Part shown: piece after piece, positions 35,624 through 43,862 of the stretch
Layout of the letters: every line of letters begins with the position of its first letter
How positions within the stretch are numbered: position 1 is the first letter of the stretch
Source of the DNA: UBA5336 sp039818165
GTDB taxonomy: Bacteria; Pseudomonadota; Alphaproteobacteria; Caulobacterales; Hyphomonadaceae
Direction of reading: 5' to 3'
NCBI GenBank assembly: GCA_039818165.1
Contig: JBCBUL010000005.1
Location: 1-64,000 of the forward strand
Length of the DNA stretch: 64,000 nt
Position numbers and translations under genes: made by a program
The notes under the pieces: model-generated
What the model was told of the DNA's origin: nothing
Database searches by the model: none
Seen by the model: the letters and a program-made list of their open reading frames with translations, nothing else

Positions 35624-36971
35624 CCTGAGCCATGATCTGGTCCTTGGGCCGGGTCGTCAGGCGCGCTACCGGCCGCACGGTCTGACCGGGCAGTGTCTCG
35701 AACCGGAAGCGGCGCACCAGCCGCGCGAGGATTAACGCGCTTTCCATGCCGGCAAAGCCCGCCCCGATACAAATACGCGGACCGTAGCCGAAAGGCAGGT
35801 AAGTACCTTGGGCAGGGGCTGGGCCATCCCATCGGTCGGGGTCAAACGTGTCGGGGCGGTCCCAGAGGGCATGGTGGCGATGGATGGCCCAAGGCGCGAT
35901 CATGACCATCGCCCCTCGCCGAAGCTTGTGCCCGCCAATCTCGCAGGGTTTCGCCGCAACGCGGGGGATGAATGTGATCGGCGGATAGAGGCGTAAGGCT
36001 TCCTTGAAGAGATTGCGCAGGAAGGGCATGCGCTTGATGTCCGCAAGGGTTGGCAGCGCGCCGCCGCAAACGGCCTCGACCTCGTCGCGGGCGCGCGCTG
36101 CAAGGTCTGGCTGTTCAGCCAAGGCGTAGAGCGTCCAGGTCAAGCCGCTTGCGGTGGTCTCGTGGCCCGCGAGGAAGAAAACGCCAAGCTGATCGATGAG
36201 CTCCTCGCGACTGAACCGTGAGCCATCGGCTGGATCCTCGGCGGCGGCGACCATGGCGGCGATGTCGTCATAGTCCGCGCCGTCTGCCAGATGCGTGTCC
36301 AGCAAGGCGCCGATATGGCCGCGGATACGCTGGCAAGCCGCCAGCACGTCAGGGCTCTGGGGTGTCTCGCTCCACGCCTTGTCAAAGATGAGGCGCCGAA
36401 TTTCAACGTGCGCGACGGTCCGCTCGAAATGGAGAAAGTCTTCAAACACTTCGCGCGCCGTTTCGCTCTCCAGCGTATGAGAGAAGACCGTTCGGCAAAT
36501 GATATCGGCGGTCAGGTGGGACATGGCGAGGTCCAGGGAGACCGCCTCGCCCGCCTTTGCCGAGGCTTCGAGCCGCGCTTCATAATCGGAAACAGCCGCC
36601 TCCATTGCGCCAAAGGCGCGATCTACGCGCAACTGGCTGAAGGCCGGGTCGATCATCTGCCTTTGCCGTCGCCAGCGCGCACCATGGCTGACAAACAGCG
36701 AGTCGCCCACGAGCGGTTCGAGCGCCCCAACCATGAGATCACTTTTTGGAAAATCATCGGCCTCTTCGACCATCACGCGGCGCACAAGGGCCGGGTCGTT
36801 CACGATGAGGATCTGCCGGCGGGAATACCCGATAAACCGAACCGGCGATTTGTAGGCATAGGCCGGCAACAGGCTGAGCAGGTCACCATCGCCCTGCAGC
36901 ATGGTGCGCACGAGGGCGGCCACTGCTGGCAGGCTCTTCGGGCGCGGTGGCATATAGGTCGAGGTGGCCAC
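35607..36971 (-). CDS. Cytochrome P450
   Basis: A 454-residue P450 monooxygenase. Start taken as GTG 36969-36971, with GGAGA eight bases upstream; a longer frame begins at 37028, only 14 bases from the divergent gene's start. Seen: I-helix oxygen-activation motif FFLAGHETTASGL (near residue 275), the ExxR of FKEALRLYPP, PERF-like FDPDRWDG, and the haem Cys loop LPFGYGPRICIGAGFAG. Substrate unknown; its place among crt genes with no crtA suggests oxidation of a carotenoid or other lipid (inference). Electron partners are not encoded nearby. Confidence 0.9.
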   Translation of the reverse strand: MATSTYMPPRPKSLPAVAALVRTMLQGDGDLLSLLPAYAYKSPVRFIGYSRRQILIVNDPALVRRVMVEEADDFPKSDLMVGALEPLVGDSLFVSHGARWRRQRQMIDPAFSQLRVDRAFGAMEAAVSDYEARLEASAKAGEAVSLDLAMSHLTADIICRTVFSHTLESETAREVFEDFLHFERTVAHVEIRRLIFDKAWSETPQSPDVLAACQRIRGHIGALLDTHLADGADYDDIAAMVAAAEDPADGSRFSREELIDQLGVFFLAGHETTASGLTWTLYALAEQPDLAARARDEVEAVCGGALPTLADIKRMPFLRNLFKEALRLYPPITFIPRVAAKPCEIGGHKLRRGAMVMIAPWAIHRHHALWDRPDTFDPDRWDGPAPAQGTYLPFGYGPRICIGAGFAGMESALILARLVRRFRFETLPGQTVRPVARLTTRPKDQIMAQVTALA

Positions 36972-37042
36972 GGACGGCGTCTCCAGCGCTTTACACTTCG
37001 AACAGTCTAGCCAAGTTGCGCCCTGCATGGAATACTCTACCC

Positions 37043-37792
37043 ATGAGTGTGCCGGGTTTTAGCATCCCAGACCTGTTTCACCTTTTGGTCGCCTGTCACA
37101 TTGTGACCGGGGCGGTTGGGCTTGTTTCATTCTGGATTCCCGTGGGTGGCCGCAAGGGCGGGAAGATCCACCGGGGTGGCGGCACATTGTTTACAGCGAT
37201 GATGCTGGTCACGGGCAGTTTCGCCATTGGCATGAGCCTTTGCACCCTCGCCGCGCCGATCGCGACCCACCCCCACCTGATTCATCATCCGGATCTGGGC
37301 AATGCCGCGATGATTCGCGCCATCTTCGGGTGGATGATGCTGTATCTCGCAATCCTGACGGTGAATCTCGCCTGGTATGGCTGGCTGTGCGTTCGCCACA
37401 AACGCGCCCGGGAGAAGGGGCGGACGTGGCATAATCTCGGGCTTCAGGCCGTTCTCCTCATCGCCGCGACCAACTGCGCCTGGCAGGCCTTCCTGGTGGG
37501 TGTCCCGCTTCTCGGATTGATGTCGCTGGTCGGCTTCGCGACAGTCGCGACCAATCTGTACTACCTCTACAAACCGGCCCCGGATGCGATTGAGTGGCTT
37601 GCCGAACACATCAAGGCACTGATCGGAGCCGGTATTTCAGTTTACACCGCGTTTTTTGCCTTTGGCGCGGTACGTCTTTTACCGGAAGCTGCGCTGACTC
37701 CAGCGCTCTGGTCTGCGCCGCTGCTGATCGGACTTGGCCTCATTCTCTACCACCGCCGGGCGATCTACAAACGCACCTCACACGCGCATTAA
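37043..37792 (+). CDS. Multi-pass membrane protein, seven predicted helices
   Basis: A 249-residue integral membrane protein from ATG 37043. Hydrophobic segments are visible near HLLVACHIVTGAVGLVSFW, TLFTAMMLVTGSFAIGM, FGWMMLYLAILTVNLAWYG, AVLLIAATNCAWQAFLV, LLGLMSLVGFATVATNLY, AGISVYTAFFAFGAVRL and the last helix before YHRRAIY. The HI..G at the first helix and the GRKGGKIHRGGG loop resemble DUF2306-like proteins. Divergent from the P450 gene and 103 bases upstream of bchC. Function unknown; a role with the P450 substrate or membrane is speculation. Confidence 0.7.
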   Translation: MSVPGFSIPDLFHLLVACHIVTGAVGLVSFWIPVGGRKGGKIHRGGGTLFTAMMLVTGSFAIGMSLCTLAAPIATHPHLIHHPDLGNAAMIRAIFGWMMLYLAILTVNLAWYGWLCVRHKRAREKGRTWHNLGLQAVLLIAATNCAWQAFLVGVPLLGLMSLVGFATVATNLYYLYKPAPDAIEWLAEHIKALIGAGISVYTAFFAFGAVRLLPEAALTPALWSAPLLIGLGLILYHRRAIYKRTSHAH

Positions 37793-37848
37793 GAGTGTCC
37801 GACATGGGACCAATTGAACCATAGCGGGCGCATTGTACCCGGAATAAA

Positions 37849-37892
37849 CGTCGTTTCTATTTGACAGTCTTAAGTGTCAATTTATACTGACG
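37849..37892. promoter_or_regulatory. Tandem PpsR-like operators upstream of bchC
   Basis: CGT-N12-ACA at 37849-37866 and TGT-N12-ACG at 37875-37892, each with one base off the consensus in the outer half, separated by 8 bases. The inner halves form TTGACA-N8-TGTCAA, a near-perfect dyad (37861-37880). The second site ends 3 bases before the bchC ATG. bchC is a classic PpsR/CrtJ target. Confidence 0.78.
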
Positions 37893-37895
37893 TCT

Positions 37896-38903
37896 ATGAA
37901 AATGGACTCCTCCATCGCACCTTCGGTTCATCATGAACCGGCGCCTGCTGCAGGACGAACACCGTCGCTGCGCGCCCAAGGCGTAGTGTTTACGGGGGAA
38001 CGGCGCGCAGCACTTCAACACCTTGAACTCAAACCACCTTCGGCAAACGATGTGGTCGTAGACGTCGCCTGGAGTGGGATCAGCACGGGCACGGAGCGTA
38101 TGCTTTGGTCCGGCGAGATGCCGCCCTTCCCCGGCATGGGTTATCCGCTGGTGCCGGGATACGAATCCGTTGGACGGGTCCTGGCCTGCCAAGCCTTTCC
38201 CGAGTTAGTCGGTGAAATGGTCTTCGTGCCCGGCGCGACCTGTTATGCGAATGCCAGCGGTCTCTTTGGCGCGTCGGCGTCGCGGATCATTGCTCCCGCA
38301 GACCGAGTCGTTGCGCTCGGTGACGACGCCGGGCCACAGCACACATTGCTGGCCCTGGCCGCAACCGCCCACCACGCCATCGCGCGCGGCACCGCGCCAG
38401 ACCTCGTAGTAGGCAACGGCGTCCTTGGCCGACTGGTGGCGCGACTTACGACGTTGATCACCGGGCAAGCGCCCACGGTCTGGGAAACCGACCCCATACG
38501 CCGCACCGGGACCGATGCAATCGATCCGGCCAGTGACACCCGGTTCGATTACGGCGCGCCCTGCGATGTCAGCGGAAACACGGCGGCGGTCGACCAGATT
38601 GTAACGCACTCAGCGAAACACGCTGAGATCACGCTGGCAGGCTTTTACAAAGATCGGCCGAGCTTCGCTTTCCCGCCTGCCTTCATGAAGGAAATTTCCC
38701 TTCATGTGGCGGCGGAGTGGCGCCCGGAAAACCTGAAAGCCGCTGCAGAAATGGTACGTTCGGGTGCGCTAGACCTCGGCGGCCTGATTACCCACACCAC
38801 TGCGCCGGACGAGATTGAGGCGGCTTACGCGACCGCGTTCGAAGATCCGGCCTGTCTGAAAATGCTGATCGATTGGGAGCCCCACTATGACAACGCTCAT
38901 TGA
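37896..38903 (+). CDS. bchC: 2-desacetyl-2-hydroxyethyl bacteriochlorophyllide a dehydrogenase
   Basis: A 335-residue oxidoreductase of the zinc-less alcohol dehydrogenase-like group, oxidising the C3 hydroxyethyl to an acetyl group late in bacteriochlorophyll a synthesis. Seen: VVVDVAWSGISTGTERML, FPGMGYPLVPGYESVGRVL, and a nucleotide-binding half around DLVVGNGVLGRLVARL. ATG 37896 (or 37902). First gene of the bchCXYZ-puf unit; overlaps bchX by 17 bases. Confidence 0.95.
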   Translation: MKMDSSIAPSVHHEPAPAAGRTPSLRAQGVVFTGERRAALQHLELKPPSANDVVVDVAWSGISTGTERMLWSGEMPPFPGMGYPLVPGYESVGRVLACQAFPELVGEMVFVPGATCYANASGLFGASASRIIAPADRVVALGDDAGPQHTLLALAATAHHAIARGTAPDLVVGNGVLGRLVARLTTLITGQAPTVWETDPIRRTGTDAIDPASDTRFDYGAPCDVSGNTAAVDQIVTHSAKHAEITLAGFYKDRPSFAFPPAFMKEISLHVAAEWRPENLKAAAEMVRSGALDLGGLITHTTAPDEIEAAYATAFEDPACLKMLIDWEPHYDNAH

Positions 38904-39897
38904 GGGTCGCACGCCCATCGAAGCTGCTGATGATGCCCTGCGCGACGAAGCTTCTCAGGAGCCAGAGGCCCCTGCGACCGGCGAAGTGACCAAGGAAACC
39001 CAGATCATAGCGATCTATGGCAAGGGCGGGATCGGCAAGTCGTTCACGCTGGCCAATCTCAGCTACATGATGGCCCAGCAGGGCAAAAAGGTGCTGCTCA
39101 TCGGCTGCGACCCGAAATCTGACACGACCAGCCTGCTGTTCGGCGGCAAGGCCTGCCCGACCATCATCGAGACCAGCTCAAAGAAGAAAGAAGCCGGCGA
39201 GGAAGTCCGCATCGGCGATGTCTGTTTCAAGCGGGATGGCGTTTACGCCATGGAGCTTGGCGGGCCGGAAGTTGGTCGGGGCTGTGGCGGACGCGGCATC
39301 ATCCACGGCTTCGAATTGCTTGAGAAACTCGGCTTCCATGAGTGGGACTTCGACTATGTCCTGCTCGACTTCCTGGGCGATGTGGTGTGCGGCGGCTTTG
39401 GCCTGCCGATTGCGCGGGACATGTGCCAGAAGGTGATCGTGGTCGGCTCCAACGACCTGCAATCGCTTTATGTCGCCAACAATGTGTGCTCCGCGGTGGA
39501 GTACTTCCGCAAGCTCGGCGGCAATGTCGGCGTGGCAGGCATGGTCATCAACAAGGATGACGGCACAGGCGAGGCCCACGCTTTCGCCGAAAAGGTCGGC
39601 ATTCCAGTGCTCTCGGCCATCCCGGCAGACGAAGATATCCGCAGGAAGTCGGCGAATTACCAGATCGTCGGCAAGCCAGGCAGCCCATGGGCACCGATGT
39701 TTGAAGAGCTGGGTCTGAACGTGGCCACGGCGCCGCCGATCCACCCCACTCCGCTGTCCCAGGAAGGTCTACTGGACCTCTTCAGCGCCGAGGAAACCGG
39801 CGCAGACTGGCAGCTTGAGCCCGCCACTGAAGAAGACATGTGCGGCGCCGCCCACACCAACAAACCCTCCCTCGAAATCATCTACGAAACGATCTGA
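38887..39897 (+). CDS. bchX: Chlorophyllide a reductase iron protein
   Basis: A 336-residue NifH-like ATPase that delivers electrons to BchYZ for reduction of chlorophyllide ring B. Seen: P-loop IYGKGGIGKSFTLANL near residue 45, GCDPKSDTTSLL, and the two 4Fe-4S ligand cysteines in VGRGCGGRGI and DVVCGGFGLP. It is longer at the N-terminus than BchL, as usual. Overlaps the end of bchC. Confidence 0.97.
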   Translation: MTTLIEGRTPIEAADDALRDEASQEPEAPATGEVTKETQIIAIYGKGGIGKSFTLANLSYMMAQQGKKVLLIGCDPKSDTTSLLFGGKACPTIIETSSKKKEAGEEVRIGDVCFKRDGVYAMELGGPEVGRGCGGRGIIHGFELLEKLGFHEWDFDYVLLDFLGDVVCGGFGLPIARDMCQKVIVVGSNDLQSLYVANNVCSAVEYFRKLGGNVGVAGMVINKDDGTGEAHAFAEKVGIPVLSAIPADEDIRRKSANYQIVGKPGSPWAPMFEELGLNVATAPPIHPTPLSQEGLLDLFSAEETGADWQLEPATEEDMCGAAHTNKPSLEIIYETI

Positions 39898-39900
39898 ATC

Positions 39901-41499
39901 ATGGGCAAACGGGGCCTCATCGACAACACAAGGGCAGGCGAGCAAGTCTATGACGCTGCTGGCGCGGCTCCTGTCGATATGGGCACACCTGTGGACACTT
40001 CCCCAGCGCCAGATGGCGACGGTGGATGCCATGGCGGCGCGGCTGAGATGAAAGCTGCTGCTCAGGCCGCGGGTAAAACCAGCCTGCTGGAACGCTACGC
40101 AGCCGATTACCCAACCGGCCCCCATGACCAACCCCAATCCATGTGCCCCGCCTTTGGCTCGCTGCGGGTGGGTCTGCGGATGCGGCGCACGGCGACGATC
40201 CTGTCGGGCTCGGCGTGCTGCGTCTATGGGCTGACATTCGTGTCCCACTTCTACGGCGCCAAGCGCTCGGTCGGCTATGTGCCGTTTAACTCCGAGACGC
40301 TGGTGACGGGCAAACTCTTCGAGGACATCAAGGCCGCCGTCGAGCAAATGGCCGACCCGCACAAATACGACACCATCGTTGTCACCAATCTGTGCGTGCC
40401 CACGGCGTCCGGCGTGCCCCTGCGCCTGCTCCCTGACGAGATCAACGGGGTGCGCATAATCGGCATCGATGTGCCCGGTTTTGGCGTTCCGACCCATGCC
40501 GAGGCCAAAGACGTGCTGGCCGGCGCAATGCTGAAATATGCCCGCACCGAGGCCGAAAAAGGCGCCGTGCCACGCGCCCCGGGCGATACCGCGGACTTGC
40601 CAAAAATCACACTTCTGGGCGAGGTTTTCCCGGCAGATCCTGTGATCATCGGGCGGATGATCGCGCCCATGGGCCTTGCCGTTGGCGCGACTGTACCGAC
40701 GCGGGAATGGCGCGAACTCTATACCGCGCTGGACTGCGTTTCAGTCTCCGCGATCCATCCCTTCTATACCGCCAGCGTGCGCGAGTTCGAGGCCGCAGGC
40801 CGCCCCGTCGTCGGGTCTGCCCCCGTGGGCGTGGATGGAACAGCCGCATGGCTTGAGGCAATTGGCGAGAGCGCCGGGGTTGCCCGCGACAAGATCGATG
40901 CGGCCAAGAATGCCGTCCTGCCCGCCATCACAGGCGCATTGGCCGGCTCCCCCATCAAGGGCCGGATCACCGTGTCGGGCTATGAGGGCTCGGAGCTCAT
41001 CGTGGCGCGCCTGCTCGTGGAAAGCGGCGCAGACGTAAAATATGTCGGCACGGCCTGCCCGCGCACGCGTTTCAGCGCCGATGATGAAGCCTGGCTGAAG
41101 TCAAAAGGCGTAGACATCCGCTTCCGCGCCAGCCTGGAGACGGACCTCGCCGCCTTGGAAGCTTTCAAACCCGACCTTGCCATCGGCACCACGCCCGTCG
41201 TCCAGAAGGCCAAGGAAAAGGGCACGCCGGCGCTCTACTTCACGAACCTGATCTCCGCACGCCCGCTCATGGGCCCTGCCGGGGCGGGATCGCTCGCCCA
41301 GGTGGTCAACTCAGCCATTGTCGGCAAATCCCGCATGGATGAAATGCGCGCCTTCTTCGAGGGTGTCGGCGAGGGCGACTCCGCGGGCGTCTGGGAAGAC
41401 ACACCCGATCCCCACGAAAATTTCCGCGCGAAACAGCGCCGCAAGCTCGCCATCGCCGCAAAGCGCGCCTCAAACCTTGAGGAACCGGTGGGATGCTGA
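39901..41499 (+). CDS. bchY: Chlorophyllide a reductase subunit Y
   Basis: A 532-residue NifD-like catalytic subunit of COR. Seen: cluster-ligand cysteine region SMCPAFGSLRVGLRM and SGSACCVYGLTFVSHF, then a nitrogenase-like core to the C-terminus. It begins 3 bases after bchX and its last codons overlap the bchZ ATG. The N-terminus is Gly/Ala-rich with low complexity up to about residue 55. Confidence 0.96.
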   Translation: MGKRGLIDNTRAGEQVYDAAGAAPVDMGTPVDTSPAPDGDGGCHGGAAEMKAAAQAAGKTSLLERYAADYPTGPHDQPQSMCPAFGSLRVGLRMRRTATILSGSACCVYGLTFVSHFYGAKRSVGYVPFNSETLVTGKLFEDIKAAVEQMADPHKYDTIVVTNLCVPTASGVPLRLLPDEINGVRIIGIDVPGFGVPTHAEAKDVLAGAMLKYARTEAEKGAVPRAPGDTADLPKITLLGEVFPADPVIIGRMIAPMGLAVGATVPTREWRELYTALDCVSVSAIHPFYTASVREFEAAGRPVVGSAPVGVDGTAAWLEAIGESAGVARDKIDAAKNAVLPAITGALAGSPIKGRITVSGYEGSELIVARLLVESGADVKYVGTACPRTRFSADDEAWLKSKGVDIRFRASLETDLAALEAFKPDLAIGTTPVVQKAKEKGTPALYFTNLISARPLMGPAGAGSLAQVVNSAIVGKSRMDEMRAFFEGVGEGDSAGVWEDTPDPHENFRAKQRRKLAIAAKRASNLEEPVGC

Positions 41500-42950
41500 T
41501 CCAGGACCATGACCGCGCCGGGGGCTATTGGGGCTCAGTCTACGTGTTCACCGCGATCAAGGGCTTGCAGGTGGTGATCGACGGCCCCGTGGGCTGCGAA
41601 AACCTGCCCGTCACCAGCGTTCTGCACTACACGGACGCCCTGCCCCCGCATGAGCTACCGATCGTGGTGACAGGCCTGGCTGAAGAAGAACTCGGCCAGC
41701 ATGGCACAGAAGGCGCAATGAAACGCGCCCGCGCCGCACTGGACCCAGAACTGCCCGCTGTCGTTGTCACCGGCTCCATCGCCGAAATGATCGGCGGCGG
41801 CGTTACGCCCGAAGGCTCAAACATTCTCCGCTTCCTGCCGCGCACGATCGACGAGGACCAGTGGCAGTCGGCCGACCGCGCCCTGCTTTGGCTGTGGACC
41901 GAGTTTGCCCAAACCAAAGGGCGCAATCCCAAGCCGCGCAAGAAAGCCGAAGGCGATCCGCCCAGCGTGAACATCATCGGGCCGAGCTATGGCATGTTCA
42001 ACATGCCCTCCGACCTGGCCGAGATTCGCAGGCTTGTGGAGGGTATGGGGATCGAGGTGAACATGGTGTTCCCCCTCGGCAGCCATATCGAAGATGTCCG
42101 CAAACTCGCTAGTGCAGACGTGAATATCTGCATGTATCGCGAGTTTGGCCGCGCCCTCTGCGAGGCTATGGGCAAGCCATACCTGCAAGCCCCCATCGGG
42201 CTGCACTCAACGACGAAATTCCTGCGTGCCCTGGGCGAGCTAACGGGCGTTGATCCAGACCCGTTCATCACCCGCGAAAAACACACGACCATCAAGCCGC
42301 TCTGGGATCTCTGGCGATCTGTAACACAAGACTTTTTCGGCACCGCCAATTTCGGCGTCGTGGCGAACGAGACCTATGCCCGGGGCCTTCGCAATTTCCT
42401 TGAGGCGGACATGGGCCTGCCGTGCAATTTCAGCTTTGCACGCTGCGCCGGGCGCAAGTCAGACAATGACGCGGTTTTGGCCGCCATTGAAGACAGCGCA
42501 CCGCTGGTGCTGTTCGGCAGTTTCAATGAGCGCATGTATCTGCAGCAGGTCGGCGCGCGCTCAACGTACATTCCCGCCAGCTTCCCCGGCGCCGTCATTC
42601 GTCGCCACACGGGCACGCCCTTCATGGGCTATAGCGGCGCCACTTACATCGTGCAGGAAGTGTGTAACGCGCTCTTCGACGCCCTGTTCCACATACTGCC
42701 GCACCAGAAAGACATGGATCAGGCCGACGCGACACCGGCCCGCATCGAGAGATCGGTCTCCTGGCAAGCCGAAGCCAGCAAGGCACTGGACAGCGCCGTT
42801 GAGGCCTTCCCTGTCCTGACCCGGATTTCCGCCGCCAAACGCCTGCGCGACCAGAGCGAAGCCCATGCGCGCGCCGAGGGCCGCGCCACCGTCACCGCCG
42901 CCGATGTCGCGGCCTGTATCCGTTCCACCCCAAATCCCGCAGCCGCCTGA
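41493..42950 (+). CDS. bchZ: Chlorophyllide a reductase subunit Z
   Basis: A 485-residue NifK-like subunit of COR. Seen: HDRAGGYWGSVYVFTAIKG, DGPVGCENLPVTSVLHYTD, VTGLAEEELGQHG, and the C-terminal PCP-reductase-like tail (about 420-485). ATG at 41493 overlaps the bchY stop. pufQ-position ORF and the puf genes follow, so a bchCXYZ-puf superoperon is probable. Confidence 0.96.
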   Translation: MLIQDHDRAGGYWGSVYVFTAIKGLQVVIDGPVGCENLPVTSVLHYTDALPPHELPIVVTGLAEEELGQHGTEGAMKRARAALDPELPAVVVTGSIAEMIGGGVTPEGSNILRFLPRTIDEDQWQSADRALLWLWTEFAQTKGRNPKPRKKAEGDPPSVNIIGPSYGMFNMPSDLAEIRRLVEGMGIEVNMVFPLGSHIEDVRKLASADVNICMYREFGRALCEAMGKPYLQAPIGLHSTTKFLRALGELTGVDPDPFITREKHTTIKPLWDLWRSVTQDFFGTANFGVVANETYARGLRNFLEADMGLPCNFSFARCAGRKSDNDAVLAAIEDSAPLVLFGSFNERMYLQQVGARSTYIPASFPGAVIRRHTGTPFMGYSGATYIVQEVCNALFDALFHILPHQKDMDQADATPARIERSVSWQAEASKALDSAVEAFPVLTRISAAKRLRDQSEAHARAEGRATVTAADVAACIRSTPNPAAA

Positions 42951-42961
42951 GGAGACCCACC

Positions 42962-43174
42962 ATGGCAAACGTCCAGAGCAAATCCCAACGGCGTCGCCGA
43001 GCGTCATCGCCCCTCGGCGTCTACGGCTCGTTCAGCCTCACCAGCGCACTCGTCTACTGCGTCGGGTGTCTTGCCGATGCGGTGACAGGCGAACGCGTGG
43101 CGGAAACGCGCCGGGCCCCCGGCACCGTGAACGCGATGAACGGAGACTTTGCACGCGTCAGCGCCGGACGCTGA
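42962..43174 (+). CDS. Small ORF in the pufQ position
   Basis: A 70-residue protein with a GAGGAG ribosome binding site, between bchZ and pufB where pufQ lies in many purple bacteria. It has a basic start (SQRRRRASSP), one hydrophobic segment (LGVYGSFSLTSALVYCVGCLADAV) and a short polar tail. Layout resembles PufQ, but I see little clear sequence similarity, so it may be a diverged PufQ or an unrelated small membrane protein. Confidence 0.55.
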   Translation: MANVQSKSQRRRRASSPLGVYGSFSLTSALVYCVGCLADAVTGERVAETRRAPGTVNAMNGDFARVSAGR

Positions 43175-43271
43175 GCCCTACCGGTTTTGGCGGTTTCCGC
43201 CAGAAGCACGCCCAGGTCGCAGGGCTTCCAAAGCGGCAGAGGCCAGAGATCAGACAAAGGAGGTCCCGAAT

Positions 43272-43505
43272 ATGGCCAGTGATACCTCAACGCCGGAAAC
43301 CCTATCGGGTTTATCGGCCGGTGAAGCACAGGAATTCCACAAGGCGTTCGTGTTCAGCTTCATCGTTTTCACCATCATCGCCTGTGTGGCCCACTTCCTT
43401 GTTTGGATGTGGCGTCCGTGGGTCCCCGGTCCCGGCGGATACACGGATGTTTCGGCTGCAGAGACCGCAACGCAGGTCGCGTCATTCCTGCAATTCCTCG
43501 TCTAA
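43272..43505 (+). CDS. pufB: LH1 light-harvesting beta subunit
   Basis: A 77-residue single-pass antenna protein; ATG after AAAGGAGG. Seen: LSAGEAQEFHKAFVFSFIVF, then the bacteriochlorophyll-ligating His in VAHFLVWMWRPW. The C-terminal extension of about 28 residues after the WRPW motif (GPGGYTDVSAAETATQVASF) is longer than in most LH1 beta chains. Pairs with PufA around the reaction centre. Confidence 0.96.
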   Translation: MASDTSTPETLSGLSAGEAQEFHKAFVFSFIVFTIIACVAHFLVWMWRPWVPGPGGYTDVSAAETATQVASFLQFLV

Positions 43506-43518
43506 GGAGACCTGAAAC

Positions 43519-43707
43519 ATGTGGAGACTTTGGTTACTCTTTGATCCGCGTCGGATGCTCGTTGCTCTGGCCGTGTTCCTGTTCACCCTGGCGATCCTGA
43601 TTCACTTCATCCTGCTCAGCACACCGCGCTATAACTGGCTCGGCACGGCACCGTCTGCGACGGCTGCCATCTCGCTGGACATCACGGATGTGATTGAACA
43701 GGCCTAG
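43519..43707 (+). CDS. pufA: LH1 light-harvesting alpha subunit
   Basis: A 62-residue single-pass antenna protein; AAGGAG upstream. Seen: N-terminal MWRLWLLFDPRRML, the bacteriochlorophyll-ligating His in TLAILIHFILLST, and PRYNWLG after the helix. Length and motifs are typical. A GC-rich hairpin follows (43723-43754). Confidence 0.96.
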   Translation: MWRLWLLFDPRRMLVALAVFLFTLAILIHFILLSTPRYNWLGTAPSATAAISLDITDVIEQA

Positions 43708-43722
43708 GCGCTTATCCGGAAC

Positions 43723-43754
43723 GGGCGGGCCAGGCCAAAGCGTTCGGCCCGCCC
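43723..43754 (+). other. Intercistronic hairpin between pufA and pufL
   Basis: GGGCGGGCC (43723-43731) pairs with GGCCCGCCC (43746-43754) over a 14-base loop. In purple bacteria hairpins between pufA and pufL protect the pufBA mRNA from 3' decay, giving excess LH1 over reaction centre. The loop contains CAAAGCGTTCGG, repeated after pufM. Confidence 0.75.
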
Positions 43755-43862
43755 CTTTCACCCCTTCGATTTCGGCTGTCGGCCATCCCAAGCGCAATTC
43801 GGGGTGGCTGGGGCGATCGTCGCCCGTGGCCGTGCGCAACATGGCGAAAGGACCTTTGAACC

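Noticed and set aside
36947..37042. Longer start for the membrane protein and for the P450 that would make the two genes overlap
   Set aside because: The upstream segments lack ribosome binding sites or typical N-termini; GTG 36971 and ATG 37043 give a normal divergent spacing.
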